A DNA stretch of 64,000 bases, from the NCBI GenBank assembly GCA_963803115.1, contig CAWDLN010000027.1, positions 124,001 through 188,000 of the forward strand, given 5' to 3'. The notes beneath the pieces were generated by a model, which saw only the letters and a list, made by a program, of their open reading frames with translations, searched no databases and was not told where the DNA came from. How positions within the stretch are numbered: position 1 is the first letter of the stretch; each line of letters begins with the position of its first letter. The translations under genes and the position numbers were made by a program. Source of the stretch: DATBGZ01 sp963803115. GTDB taxonomy: Bacteria > Actinomycetota > Actinomycetes > Mycobacteriales > Micromonosporaceae. Below are positions 9,035-17,925 of the stretch, piece by piece.

Positions 9035-9631
9035 TCACCGGGGCAGGGGATTCGGCCCGGTCGCCGTGACCAGCCGCTGCGGGATCCAGTCATCGACGTG
9101 ATGGACGCCGTCGAACCGGCCGCCCTCCAGCTCGACCGCCGCGCGCAGCGAGCGGCGGTAGAACTTCACGTGGGTGAAGTCCTCGAACAGGACGTAGTAC
9201 GGCTCGTTCGTCGGGCTCTGGAACTGTTGGCCGGTAAGGGCCGCCCGGTGCGTCCGCGAGAACGCGTCGACGTCCTCGCCGACGACGACCCCGAGGTGCT
9301 CAAGGCCCATTCGGTAGACGCGCTGGTGTACTGGCGGGATGAGCTCGATGAGGGGGACGACCTGGCCGTCCAGGACGCGCAGCGGTTCGGAAAGGAGAAT
9401 CTTGGAGATCGGCCGTCCGTTCCAGACATTCTCCAGGTTCGCGACGGCGTGGCGCTCGAGGAGCGTCCGGACATGTACGTACTGGTCCCACTCCGGGACG
9501 CGGACGGCGACGTGGCTCAGCTCGTACGACGTGATGTCGATGCCACGCGCGACCAGCCGGTCGCGCTGCTGCACGGTGAACGCCCGGTAGTCGCCGATGA
9601 GATCCGCAATCGGGTCCGCCACCTCCCTCAT
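9035..9631 (-). CDS. YecM-like VOC-fold protein
   Basis: A protein of about 198 residues similar to the YecM family, metal-binding proteins of the VOC superfamily with no settled reaction. Recognisable blocks are RGIDITSYELSHVAVRV, LENVWNGRPISKILL, VVPLIELIPPVHQRVYRMGL followed by EHLGVVVGED, and near the C-terminus LFEDFTHVKFYRRSL. Conserved His and Glu in ELSHVAV and LEHLGVV suit metal ligation. The ATG at 9631 is preferred over the GTG at 9643 because GGGAGG lies directly against the GTG but about 11 bases before the ATG. It is monocistronic, with repeat copy E just upstream. Confidence 0.75.
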   Translation of the reverse strand: MREVADPIADLIGDYRAFTVQQRDRLVARGIDITSYELSHVAVRVPEWDQYVHVRTLLERHAVANLENVWNGRPISKILLSEPLRVLDGQVVPLIELIPPVHQRVYRMGLEHLGVVVGEDVDAFSRTHRAALTGQQFQSPTNEPYYVLFEDFTHVKFYRRSLRAAVELEGGRFDGVHHVDDWIPQRLVTATGPNPLPR

Positions 9632-9643
9632 CGCCAGGCCCAC

Positions 9644-10000
9644 CTCCCGACCGATCGTACGTGTCCGGACTGACCACAGCCGCCAATACCTTTGATTGAT
9701 GATCTAGCCCGGTACGTGATCACCTCACATCAAAGTGTCATGGATCAGGCGGAGCCACGTAAGCAGCACCGCGATTCGGGCACGAGTGCCTACTAGCGTC
9801 TACTTAGGATGGTGGATGGTTTCTGTAGACCTGAGAAGCGGTCCCGACTAGCCGCTACCGCCGGGCTCGACGAGCACGAATACTGACAGTCGAATCGAAC
9901 TTCGAACGACCCTTGGGTAGACAGCCAATGTCTACGAACTGGGCAATCTGAAAGCCGGCCGCTCCAGATGAGCAATGCAGGTCTTCCCGGGAGGTGCGAC
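9644..10000. other. Non-coding gap with repeat copy E
   Basis: About 360 bases between divergent genes. It contains the degenerate repeat copy E (9735-9770), and the only other feature I can support is the GGGAGG ribosome-binding site at 9989-9994 for the next gene. Confidence 0.4.
9735..9770 (+). repeat. Interspersed repeat, degenerate copy E (left half)
   Basis: GTGTCATGGATCAGGCGGAG and the following spacer align with the left half of copy B (GTGTAACGCATCAAGCGGAG). The right half is not recognisable. It is the weakest member of the family. Confidence 0.4.
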
Positions 10001-10396
10001 ATGTCTCGCACTCGCTCGGTCAGCCGTCTGATGGAGGCTGGGATGTGCTTGTACGACCCGGAGTGCGGCCCGCACGCCGGGCTCCCAGCGCAGTTGACGG
10101 ATCTGCATGACGGCACGACGGCGTGGGCCGCGGTCCTCGGCGTCTTCCATGGCGACGACCGGAACGCCAGACCGGGAGCGTGGGTGGCCACCGCAGCAGA
10201 GCTCGGTTATCGAGCCGGCATCGTGCCGGTCACCTGCGACGATGGCGCACGGCAGGCGCTTGGGATCACCGACGAGGACGCGAAGTACACGGCCGTCTAC
10301 TTCGCAAGCCATTCCGACGCAGACGCGTTTGCGGCCGCTATGCCCGACATCGACATCCGAACGCTCGAGGTAACCACATACTGTGTCGCTAGCTGA
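10001..10396 (+). CDS. Hypothetical protein
   Basis: A 131-residue protein I do not recognise. The coding call rests on the strong GGGAGG site six bases before the ATG and on a protein-like composition: a compact alpha/beta pattern with LHDGTTAWAAVLGVFHGDD, RPGAWVATAAELGYRAGIVP and TDEDAKYTAVYFASHSDAD, and no signal peptide or membrane segment. Two Cys in the N-terminal part (CLYDPECGPH) could bind a metal or be incidental. The stop at 10396 lies about 40 bases before the 3' end of the convergent DUF3052 gene. No function is proposed. Confidence 0.6.
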   Translation: MSRTRSVSRLMEAGMCLYDPECGPHAGLPAQLTDLHDGTTAWAAVLGVFHGDDRNARPGAWVATAAELGYRAGIVPVTCDDGARQALGITDEDAKYTAVYFASHSDADAFAAAMPDIDIRTLEVTTYCVAS

Positions 10397-10433
10397 GGAG
10401 CAGGCTACGCGGCACCTCGTTAACACATGGGCG

Positions 10434-10868
10434 TCAGCGCTTCTTCTGTGCGGTGCGGGGAGCGACCAGACGGGCTCCGCCCCAGTCCTTGCCGACGCTC
10501 ATCGTGGAGGTTTGCTGCAGGCCCGCCGCTGGCGCCGACTCGGTGACTTCACTCGGCTCGACGTGCCCGTCACGGCCCGCCTTCGGCGTGAGCAGCCACA
10601 CCACGCCGTTCTCGGCGAGCGGACTCAACGCATCGATCAGAGTCTCTACCAGGTCACCGTCGCCGTCGCGCCACCACAGCAAAATGGAGTCAACGACCTC
10701 GTCGGTGTCTTCATCGACGAACTCCCCCACCCGTTCCAGCAGCAGGTCTCGAAGATCGTCGTCCACGTCATCGTCGTAGCCGATCTCCATGACGACCATG
10801 CCCGACTCGATCCCGAGCCGGTCCGCCAGGCTGCGTACCCCGTCGGCCTGGCCCGCGGTCGCGCTCAC
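10434..10868 (-). CDS. DUF3052 domain protein
   Basis: A 144-residue protein of the actinobacterial DUF3052 family, function unknown. Characteristic sequence runs DRLGIESGMVVMEIGYDDDV, an acidic linker (EFVDEDTDEVVD), ILLWWRDGDGDLVETLIDAL, PLAENGVVWLLTPKAGRDGH and EVTESAPAAGLQQTSTMSVG. In Mycobacterium the homologue Rv2239c lies close to aceE, and here aceE also lies close by, though a fused E1 gene and yjbQ intervene. The start is the ATG at 10868. The protein is complete at both ends and acidic, probably cytosolic. A link to pyruvate metabolism is suggested only by conserved neighbourhood. Confidence 0.88.
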   Translation of the reverse strand: MSATAGQADGVRSLADRLGIESGMVVMEIGYDDDVDDDLRDLLLERVGEFVDEDTDEVVDSILLWWRDGDGDLVETLIDALSPLAENGVVWLLTPKAGRDGHVEPSEVTESAPAAGLQQTSTMSVGKDWGGARLVAPRTAQKKR

Positions 10869-10971
10869 TGTCGAAATCCTCCTGCCATGTCGATATTGGT
10901 CCTAGCGCGTAGTCCACACACTTGCAGCGCTGCGCGCAAGTAGCGCACCGAACACTTGTGAAGATACGTCC

Positions 10972-13246
10972 TCAGCCCCCCAGCAGGGAGTGGGCACCCT
11001 GCTCGATCATCTCTTCGGAGACGAGCAGATGTTTGGCGGCGTTACCCAGTGGGATGAACGAGTCGACGGCCGAGACCCGGCGGATCGCGCCGACGTAACC
11101 CGCATCGACCAGAGCCGCCAGCACACCCTCGCCGACGCCACCGCTGCGACGCGTCTCGTCCACGATCAGAACCCGCCCGGTGGCCGCTGCCTCCCGAACG
11201 AGGTCAGCGCCGGGAAGCGGATTGAGCCAGCGTAGGTCGACCACGCGCACACCCACGCCGCGCTCGGCGAGCCGGGCTGCGACCCGCAGCGACATCCGTA
11301 CCCCATTACCGAACGTCAGGACCGTCAGGTGTTCGCCGTCGCCGTACACCCGGGCCCGCCCGACCGTGACGTGGTCGCGTGCCCACTCCTCCGGCGGCGC
11401 GTACGGCGCCAGCCACCCGTTGTCGTCCGGCACGTGCAGGTCGCGGGTGTGGTACAGCGCGATCGGCTCGAGGAAGACGCACACGCTGCCATCGACCTCG
11501 GCCGCGGCCAGGCAGGCCCGTAGCATCGGTGCGGCCTCGGCCGGACCCGACGGTACGGCGACCACCAGACCGGGAATGTCACGTAACACGGCCACGGCGT
11601 TGTCGTTGTGAAAGTGCCCTCCGAAGCCCTCTTGGTAGGCGAGTCCGGCCACCCGTACCACAATCGGATTGCGGTACGCGCCGGACGAGAAGAACTGCAG
11701 CGACGCCGCCTCGCCGCGCAGTTGGTCCTCGGCGTTGTGCAGGTACGCCAGGTACTGGATCTCCGGTACGGGGATCAGCCCACCCAGGCCCGAACCCAGC
11801 GCCAGGCCGAGGATGGATGTCTCGTCCAGGAGCGTGTCGAAGACCCGTTCCGCCCCGAACCGGTCGCGAAGTCCCTTGGTCACGCCGTAGACGCCGCCCT
11901 TGACGCCGACGTCCTCGCCGAAGACGATCACGCCCGGATTCGTGACCAGCGCGTCGGTCAGTGTCGCGTTGATCGTCTGAGCCAGGGTGAGCGGTCCGCT
12001 CTTCTCGGGCAGGCGACCGTTGAAGGCCTCGGTACGGGCACTCTGGCCTGGCCCGAGCGCGGCGTCGGCCGCTGCGGACACCGCGCGAGCGACGCGTACC
12101 GGCCGGCGTGGCGCGAGCGGCGCCACGACCTCGGCGGCGTTGGCGAGCTTGGGCTCGCCGATCACCTCCTCGGCGATTCGGCGCACCTCCCAGCCCATCT
12201 GGTCATATCGCGCGAGCAGATCCTCCGGCGTCTGTAGGCCGGCCTCGACCAGAAGCGCCGCGGTCGCGATCAGGGGGTCACGGGAAAGGTCGGCCGTGAT
12301 CTCGGCGCTGGTCCGGTAGCCGACCTCCGCGTCGGCGCCGGCGTGTCCCATCAGCCGGATCATGTCGAGGTGCAACACCGCGGGGCGGCGGTTGGCTCGC
12401 ACCCAGTCCACCGCATCCGCCGCCGCGTCGAAGGCGGCCGGAAGGTCGCACCCGTCCGCGGCGGAGTACCGCAACCCAGGGCGACCGTGCAGCGTCGACC
12501 GTACCCAGTCCTCCGGCGAGCGCACGCTGATGCCGATCCCGTTGTCCTCGCAGACGAAGAGCAGGGGCACCTTCTCGCCCACGTGGTCGAACCAGCCCGC
12601 GGTGTTGAAGGCGGCCTGGGCGACCGCGTGGTTCACCGACGCGTCGCCGAAGGAGCAGACGACGATCGCGTCGTCGGGCCACCGCTTCGTCTCAACAGCG
12701 CGGCGATCGAATACGTGCCTGGGCTTGGCGCGACGGTGGTGTTCGATGGCGCGGGCCAACCCGACCGCACGGGGCAGGTGCGAGGCGATCGTCGACGTCA
12801 TCGGCACGACGTTCAACGCTGGATGGCCGAAGACCTTGTGCCGGCCGCCGGCGATCGGTTCCGTGGCGGCGGCGACCAGTCCGCGCAGCACATCCCGGAT
12901 CGCATCGCCATCACCGGCCTGGTTGGCCCGGGCACAGTAGAAACCGCCGGAGCGGTAGTGCAGCAGAGCCGGATCGGTCGACCGTACGGCGGCGCCACCG
13001 CGGCGTTTCCCTCGTGGCCGGCCGATCCGATCGTATAAAAGCCCTCGCCGAAGCTGCGCAGCCAACGCGCGGCCAGGTCCAGGTGCCGGCTGGCCAGCTG
13101 GGCATCGAAGAGCTCGCAATGCCGTAGCTCCGGTGAGTCTCGGAATCCTCCCGGACCGGAGCCGCCGGATCTCCCGCTTGCTCCGGCACGGTGAGCCCGC
13201 CCACGACAGTCCGGAATCGCTCGTCGAGTTCCTGGGGGGTGGTCAC
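10972..13246 (-). CDS. Fused 2-oxoacid dehydrogenase E1 (alpha-beta), frameshifted
   Basis: Thiamine-diphosphate-dependent E1 of the branched-chain/2-oxoacid dehydrogenase type with alpha and beta subunits in one polypeptide of about 757 residues. The alpha half has HLPRAVGLARAIEHH, the ThDP motif SFGDASVNHAVAQAAFN and FVCEDNGIGISV. The beta half starts about residue 415 with LAQTINATLTDALV and carries VIVFGEDVGVKGGVYGVTKG, SAVDSFIPLG and the conserved QLRGEAASLQFFSSG region. The N-terminal 85 residues are split over two more frames: MTTPQELDERFRTVVGGL starts at 13246, and shifts occur near 13140 and near 12985, where one G seems missing before GCCGCC. The protein is otherwise uninterrupted, so the lesions look like sequence errors. 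It presumably feeds acyl-CoA from 2-oxoacids; no E2 or E3 gene is in the window. Confidence 0.85.
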
Positions 13247-13269
13247 GACCGTCCATTATTCGTAACTGG

Positions 13270-13746
13270 TCAGCCCGGTAGGAACGTCCAGCCCGGTATG
13301 AACGTCAGCCTGGCAGGAATGTCAGCCTCCGGCAGGAATGTCAGGCCTGGCAGGAATGACAGTCGAACCTGGCGGGTCGGGTTGTCGCCGTTGGGGTCGA
13401 CCAGGCAGATCGACTGCCAGGTGCCCAGCGCGATCTCGCCGCCGACCACCGGCAGGCTCGCGTACGGTGCGACCAACGCCGGCATGACGTGGTCCCGTCC
13501 GTGGCCCGCCGAGCCGTGCCGGTGCCGCCACCGGTCGTCGGTGGGCAGCAGGTCGTCGAGCGCCCGGAGGAGGTCGTCGTCGGAGCCGGCGCCGGTCTCG
13601 ATGATGGCCAGGCCGGCCGTGGCGTGCGGAACGAACACATGCAGCAGCCCGTCGCCGCGCCCGGCGACGAACCGGGCGGCCTCGGCGGTGATGTCCGCGA
13701 CCGCGGGTCGACTGCCCGTCCGTACCGTGATGACTTCGGTCTCCAT
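13270..13746 (-). CDS. yjbQ: YjbQ/UPF0047 protein with a repeat-derived C-terminal tail
   Basis: A 158-residue member of the YjbQ (UPF0047) family, described as secondary thiamine-phosphate synthases. The core is typical: VFVPHATAGLAIIETGAGSD, RHRHGSAGHGRDHVMPALV and PVVGGEIALGTWQSICLVDP, containing the conserved His residues, ending with TRQVRLSFL. Family members normally stop close to this point at about 130-140 residues. Here about 26 more residues follow (PGLTFLPEADIPARLTFIPG and on), made of repeated LTFLPG/LTFIPG-like units encoded by a short tandem repeat at 13272-13366. The ATG at 13746 is well placed. It lies between the E1 fusion and aceE; both are ThDP enzymes, so a thiamine link is possible but inferred. 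Confidence 0.85.
   Translation of the reverse strand: METEVITVRTGSRPAVADITAEAARFVAGRGDGLLHVFVPHATAGLAIIETGAGSDDDLLRALDDLLPTDDRWRHRHGSAGHGRDHVMPALVAPYASLPVVGGEIALGTWQSICLVDPNGDNPTRQVRLSFLPGLTFLPEADIPARLTFIPGWTFLPG
13272..13366 (+). repeat. Short tandem repeat (16-19 bp units) at the yjbQ 3' end
   Basis: About five imperfect units of the form CTGGCAGGAATGTCAG: CGGTAGGAACGTCCAGC, CCGGTATGAACGTCAGC, CTGGCAGGAATGTCAGC, CCGGCAGGAATGTCAGG and CTGGCAGGAATGACAG. They are translated in the yjbQ frame as a proline-glycine-phenylalanine tail. Confidence 0.75.
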
Positions 13747-13963
13747 ATCGAACAGTCCTCCTTCGATGGACGGCTACCGCCTGGAAATGCGCACCGGCGC
13801 GGTGTTACCGCCGGGTATGTGCCGATCGTCGCCCACAGGCCGGGTAGGCGTGACGCGGGGGACGCAGGGAGGGCAGGATAGCGGGAGAGTCTGTCAGATC
13901 TCCGGCGACCCCGGAGTCCCTCCCGAAGCGAAGGCGGCGGCATGAGCCGAGCGCAAGCGGCCG

Positions 13964-16704
13964 GTGATCAGCGACGGCCTGCCGAGCCAGCTACCCGACA
14001 TCGATCCGGACGAGACCCTTGAGTGGATCGAGTCGCTCGATGGTGTCATCGACGAGCGCGGCCGGCAGCGGGCGCGGTACGTCATGCTGCGGTTGCTCGA
14101 ACGCGCCCGAGAGCGTCAGGTCGGCGTGCCACCGCTGACCACCACGGACTACATCAACACCATCCCGCCCGAGCGGGAGCCGTGGTTCCCCGGGGACGAG
14201 GCCATCGAGCGGCGGATCCGGGCGTACATCCGCTGGAACGCGGCGATCATGGTGCACCGGGCCCAGCGGCCCGGCATCGGGGCCGGCGGGCACATCTCCA
14301 CGTACGCCAGTTCCGCCAGCCTGTACGAGGTGGGCTTCAACCACTTCTTCCGGGGCCGGAACCACGCCGGCGGCGGCGACCACATCTACTTCCAGGGCCA
14401 CGCCTCGCCCGGCATGTACGCCCGGGCGTACCTCGAGGGCCGGCTCACCGAGTCCCAGCTGGACGGCTTCCGCCAGGAGCTCTCGCACGCCGGTCCGGGC
14501 GGCGGGCCTGCCGTCGTACCCGCACCCGCGGCTGATGCCGGACTTCTGGGAGTTCCCGACCGTCTCCATGGGACTCGGCGGGCTCAACGCCATCTACCAG
14601 GCCCGGTTCAACCGGTACCTGCACCACCGTGGCATCAAGGACACCAGCGACCAGCACGTGTGGGCGTTCCTCGGCGACGGCGAGATGGACGAGCCCGAGT
14701 CGATCAGCGCCTCGGCCTGGCCGCCCGCGAGGAGCTCGACAACCTCACCTTCGTCATCAACTGCAACCTGCAGCGCCTCGACGGCCCGGTTCGCGGCAAC
14801 GGCAAGGTGATCCAGGAGCTCGAGGCGTTCTTCCGTGGCGCCGGCTGGAACGTCATCAAGGTGATCTGGGGCCGGGAGTGGGACCCGCTGCTGGCCGCGG
14901 ACACCGACGGCGCGCTGGTGAACCTGATGAACGTCACGCCGGACGGGGACTACCAGACGTACAAGGCCGAGTCGGGCGCCTACGTGCGGGAGCACTTCTT
15001 CGGCCGCGACCCGCGCACCCGCAAGATGGTCGAGAGCATGAGCGACGACGAGATCTGGAACCTCAAGCGCGGCGGCCACGACTACCGCAAGCTGTACGCG
15101 GCGTACAAGGCGGCGATCGACCACACTGGACAGCCGACGGTCATCCTGGCGAAGACCATCAAGGGCTGGACCCTGGGGTACGAGCTTCGAGGCCCGCAAC
15201 GCCACGCACCAGATGAAGAAGCTGACCCTGGACGACCTGAAGGCGTTCCGGGACCGGCTGTTCCTCGACATCCCCGACTCGGCGCTCGAGGCGGACCCGT
15301 ACCGGCCGCCGTACTTCCACCCGGGCGAGAAGTCCGACGAGATGCAGTACATGATGCGAGCGCCGGCAGGCGCTCGGCGGTCCCGTGCCGTCGCGGAAGT
15401 TAGTGGCACAAGCCGCTGCAGATCCCGCCGACCGAGACGTTCGGCGACATCAAGCGGGGGTCGGGCAAGCAGAAGGTCGCCACGACGATGGCCTTCGTCC
15501 GGCTGCTCAAGGACCTGATGAAGGACAAGAACATCGGTCCGCGCTGGGTGCCGATCATTCCGGACGAGGCGCGCACGTTCGGCATGGACTCGCTGTTCCC
15601 GACCGCGAAGATCTATTCGCCGCACGGGCAGCAGTACACGCCGGTGGACCGCGAGCTGTTCCTGTCCTACCGGGAGGCGACGACCGGCCAGATCCTGCAC
15701 GAGGGCATCAACGAGGCAGGTTCGGTGGCCTCGTTCACCGCGGCCGGTACGTCGTACGCCACGCATGGCGAGCCGATGATCCCGGTGTACATCTTCTACT
15801 CGATGTTCGGATTCCAGCGCACCGCCGACGGGCTGTGGGCCGCGGCCGACCAGATGGCCCGTGGCTTTCTGCTCGGGGCCACGGCCGGACGCACCACGCT
15901 GAACGGTGAGGGACTGCAGCACGAGGACGGTCACTCGCTAGCTCATCGCGGCGACGAACCCGGCCGTTGTCGCCTATGACCCCGCGTTCGCGTTCGAGAT
16001 CGCCTACATCACCGAGACAGGCGCTGCACCGGATGTACGGCGAGAACCGGAGGACATCTTCTACTACCTCACTGTCTACAATGAACCGATCCTGCAGCCG
16101 GCCGAACCGTCCAATGTGGACGTTGAAGGGCTACTCAAGGGTCTCTACCGGTACGCTCCGGCCCCGGCGCTGGAACCAGTCGGCACCGCCGGCAGGGCAC
16201 AGATCCTCGCCTCCGGCACCGGCATGCAGTGGGCGCTGAAGGCGCAGCAGCTGCTGGCCCAGGACTGGGGTGTCGCGGCCGACGTCTGGTCCGCGACCTC
16301 CTGGACCGAGCTGCGCCGCGACGCGGTCGCCACCGAGGCGTGGAACCTGATGCACGCGGGCCAGACCCCGCGGGTGCCGTACGTGACGCGGGCGCTGCGG
16401 GACACCGAAGGTCCCGTGGTCGCCGTGTCAGACTTCATGCGCGCCGTGCCGGACCTCATCGCGCGCTGGGTGCCCGGCGACTACACGTCCCTGGGCACCG
16501 ACGGGTTTGGCATGTCGGACACCCGTCACGCACTGCGCCGCCACTTCCACGTCGACGCGGAGACGCATCGTGGTGGCGACGCTGCCGCCAGCTCGCGCTG
16601 CGCGGCGAGGTCTGCCGGCGAAGGTGGCCGAGGACGCGGCCCGTAAGTACGCCATCGACGACGTAAGCGCCGCCCCCGTCGGCGAAACCGGCGGCGACAC
16701 GTAG
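13964..16704 (+). CDS. aceE: Pyruvate dehydrogenase E1 (homodimeric AceE), multiply frameshifted
   Basis: Decarboxylates pyruvate and acetylates the lipoyl E2 of the PDH complex. About 910 residues are recovered over three frames. Landmarks in order: LPDIDPDETLEWIESLDG (N-terminus), AQRPGIGAGGHISTYASSAS, HIYFQGHASPGMYARAYLEG, the ThDP motif FLGDGEMDEPES and NCNLQRLDGPVRGNGK, then PRWVPIIPDEARTFGMDSLF, TTLNGEGLQHEDGHS, and the end KYAIDDVSAAPVGETGGDT. I count about eleven single-base shifts, e.g. near 14505, 14712, 15187, 15375, 15404, 15943, 16017, 16048, 16573, 16590 and 16612. Most are insertions but 14712 and 16048 are deletions. Every conserved block survives, which argues for error rather than decay. 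The start is a GTG; position downstream of DUF3052 and upstream of fasR-fab matches the actinobacterial core order. Confidence 0.93.
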
Positions 16705-16800
16705 TCTCTGGCGCTCGCTCCGCTCGCGCGTGGCCCAGGGCTCTTGGCCCACGGTCTTCCCGCGTCGCTCCGCTCGTTCCTCGCTGCGCTCCTTAGTCCA
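16705..16800 (+). repeat. GCTCGCTCCGCTCG-type intergenic filler
   Basis: Contains GCGCTCGCTCCGCTCGCGCG and TCGCTCCGCTCGTTCC followed by TCGCTGCGCTCC. Such low-complexity purine/pyrimidine-biased repeats are common between genes in Micromonosporaceae. A related stretch (GACGAGCGAGGAAGCGAG) lies at the fabD/fabH junction near 25210. Confidence 0.55.
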
Positions 16801-16863
16801 GACGGTGGCGCCCCGGGCCTGGGTGGGTCAGGCGAGGGTGCGTGCGGGGTCCGCGCGATAGGG

Positions 16864-17829
16864 CTAGTGGCCGCTGATGGGGTGCGGGCGGTAGGGCTGC
16901 TCGAGCAGCTTGATCTCGTCGTCGGTGAGCGTGACGTCGACGGCCGCGACGGCGTCGTCGAGATGGCCGGGCTTCGACGCGCCCACGATCGGAGCGGTCA
17001 CACCCGGCTTGTGCAGGAGCCAGGCGAGAGCCACCTGGGCCGGCGCCAGGCCTCGGCCCTGGGCCACGTCGTTGAGCTGGTCGACCACGTCGAAGTCGCT
17101 CTCCACGTAGAGCGTGTCCCCGAACGGGTCGCTGCCGGCTCGTACCGTGTGCCGCTGCCCGTCCCGGCCTCGGTTGCCAGCAAGGAGTCCCCGAGCCAAC
17201 GGGCTCCACGGGATCACACCCACGCCCTGATCCAGGCAGAGCGGGATCATCTCCCGTTCCTCCTCGCGGTACACCAGGTTGTAGTGGTTCTGCATGGAGA
17301 CGAACGGCGTTTCGGCCACCTGCTGAGCCTTTGCGAATTGCCAGGCGTACATGCTCGATGCGCCGATGTAGCGGGCCTTCCCGGCCCGCACGACGTCGTG
17401 GAGAGCTTCCATGGTCTCCTCGATCGGGCAGTCCGGATCCCAGCGGTGGATCTGATACAGGTCCACATAGTCGGTGCCGAGCCGGCGCAGCGAGTTGTCG
17501 ATGCTCGACAGGATGTGCTTGCGCGACAGTCCCCGGTCGTTGGGGCCCGGCCCCATCACACCGTGCACCTTCGTCGCGAGCACGTAGTCGTCGCGGTTGG
17601 CGAAGACTCTGGCCAGCAACCGACCGGTGACCTCTTCGCTGACGCCGGCGGAGTACACGTCGGCGGTATCGAAGAACGTGATGCCGGCCTCGGCCGCGCG
17701 TCGGACGAACGGCTCGGCGGCCTGCTCGTCGAGCGTCCACTCCCGCCACTTCGGATCGCCGTAGGTCATCATTCCGAGGCAAACTCGGGAAACCCGTAGA
17801 CCCGTTCCACCAAGACGCACGTACCGCAC
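16864..17829 (-). CDS. Aldo/keto reductase
   Basis: A 321-residue NADPH-dependent aldo/keto reductase, paralogous to the one at 1.95 kb. The tetrad is present: Asp and Tyr in FFDTADVYSAGVSEE, Lys in VLATKVHGV, His in LYQIHRWDPD. VSMQNHYNLVYREEEREM and KPGVTAPIVGASKPGHLDDA are standard family blocks. The ATG at 17829 begins directly with RYVRLGGTGLRVSRVCLG, so the start is secure. It is intact, in contrast to the adjacent aceE. A strong hairpin separates it from the L,D-transpeptidase gene upstream on the same strand, so it probably has its own promoter. The substrate is unknown. Confidence 0.92.
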   Translation of the reverse strand: MRYVRLGGTGLRVSRVCLGMMTYGDPKWREWTLDEQAAEPFVRRAAEAGITFFDTADVYSAGVSEEVTGRLLARVFANRDDYVLATKVHGVMGPGPNDRGLSRKHILSSIDNSLRRLGTDYVDLYQIHRWDPDCPIEETMEALHDVVRAGKARYIGASSMYAWQFAKAQQVAETPFVSMQNHYNLVYREEEREMIPLCLDQGVGVIPWSPLARGLLAGNRGRDGQRHTVRAGSDPFGDTLYVESDFDVVDQLNDVAQGRGLAPAQVALAWLLHKPGVTAPIVGASKPGHLDDAVAAVDVTLTDDEIKLLEQPYRPHPISGH

Positions 17830-17844
17830 GAGCCACCCCCAACA

Positions 17845-17904
17845 GCGACCTTGGCCGAATGCGCGTGATCAAAGATCAAACTACGCGCATTCGGCCAAGA
17901 TCGC
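17845..17904. terminator. Long palindrome, hairpin family copy 1
   Basis: 22-base arms (GCGACCTTGGCCGAATGCGC and rc) separated by a 16-base loop containing GATCAAAGATC; only one G:T pair breaks the stem. It lies just past the 3' end of the L,D-transpeptidase gene and before the start of the aldo/keto reductase gene. Two relatives occur at 62.1 and 63.3 kb, also after 3' ends. Confidence 0.75.
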
Positions 17905-17925
17905 GACGAGATGGGACGGCCGAGA

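Noticed and set aside
14594..15934. Long minus-strand ORF (446 residues) opposite aceE
   Set aside because: It is antisense to strongly conserved PDH E1 sequence, has a composition expected from a GC-rich mirror frame and no family motif.
13964..16704. Programmed ribosomal frameshifting or RNA editing in aceE
   Set aside because: The shifts go in both directions, at many unrelated places without slippery sites, and affect several unrelated conserved genes; sequence error is simpler.
16705..16800. CRISPR-like or regulatory repeat array
   Set aside because: The GCTCGCTCCGCTCG repeats are short, irregular and without spacers; they look like common intergenic filler.
16744..17799. Plus-strand ORF (351 residues) opposite the aldo/keto reductase
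   Set aside because: Shadow frame of an intact enzyme gene; no motif support.
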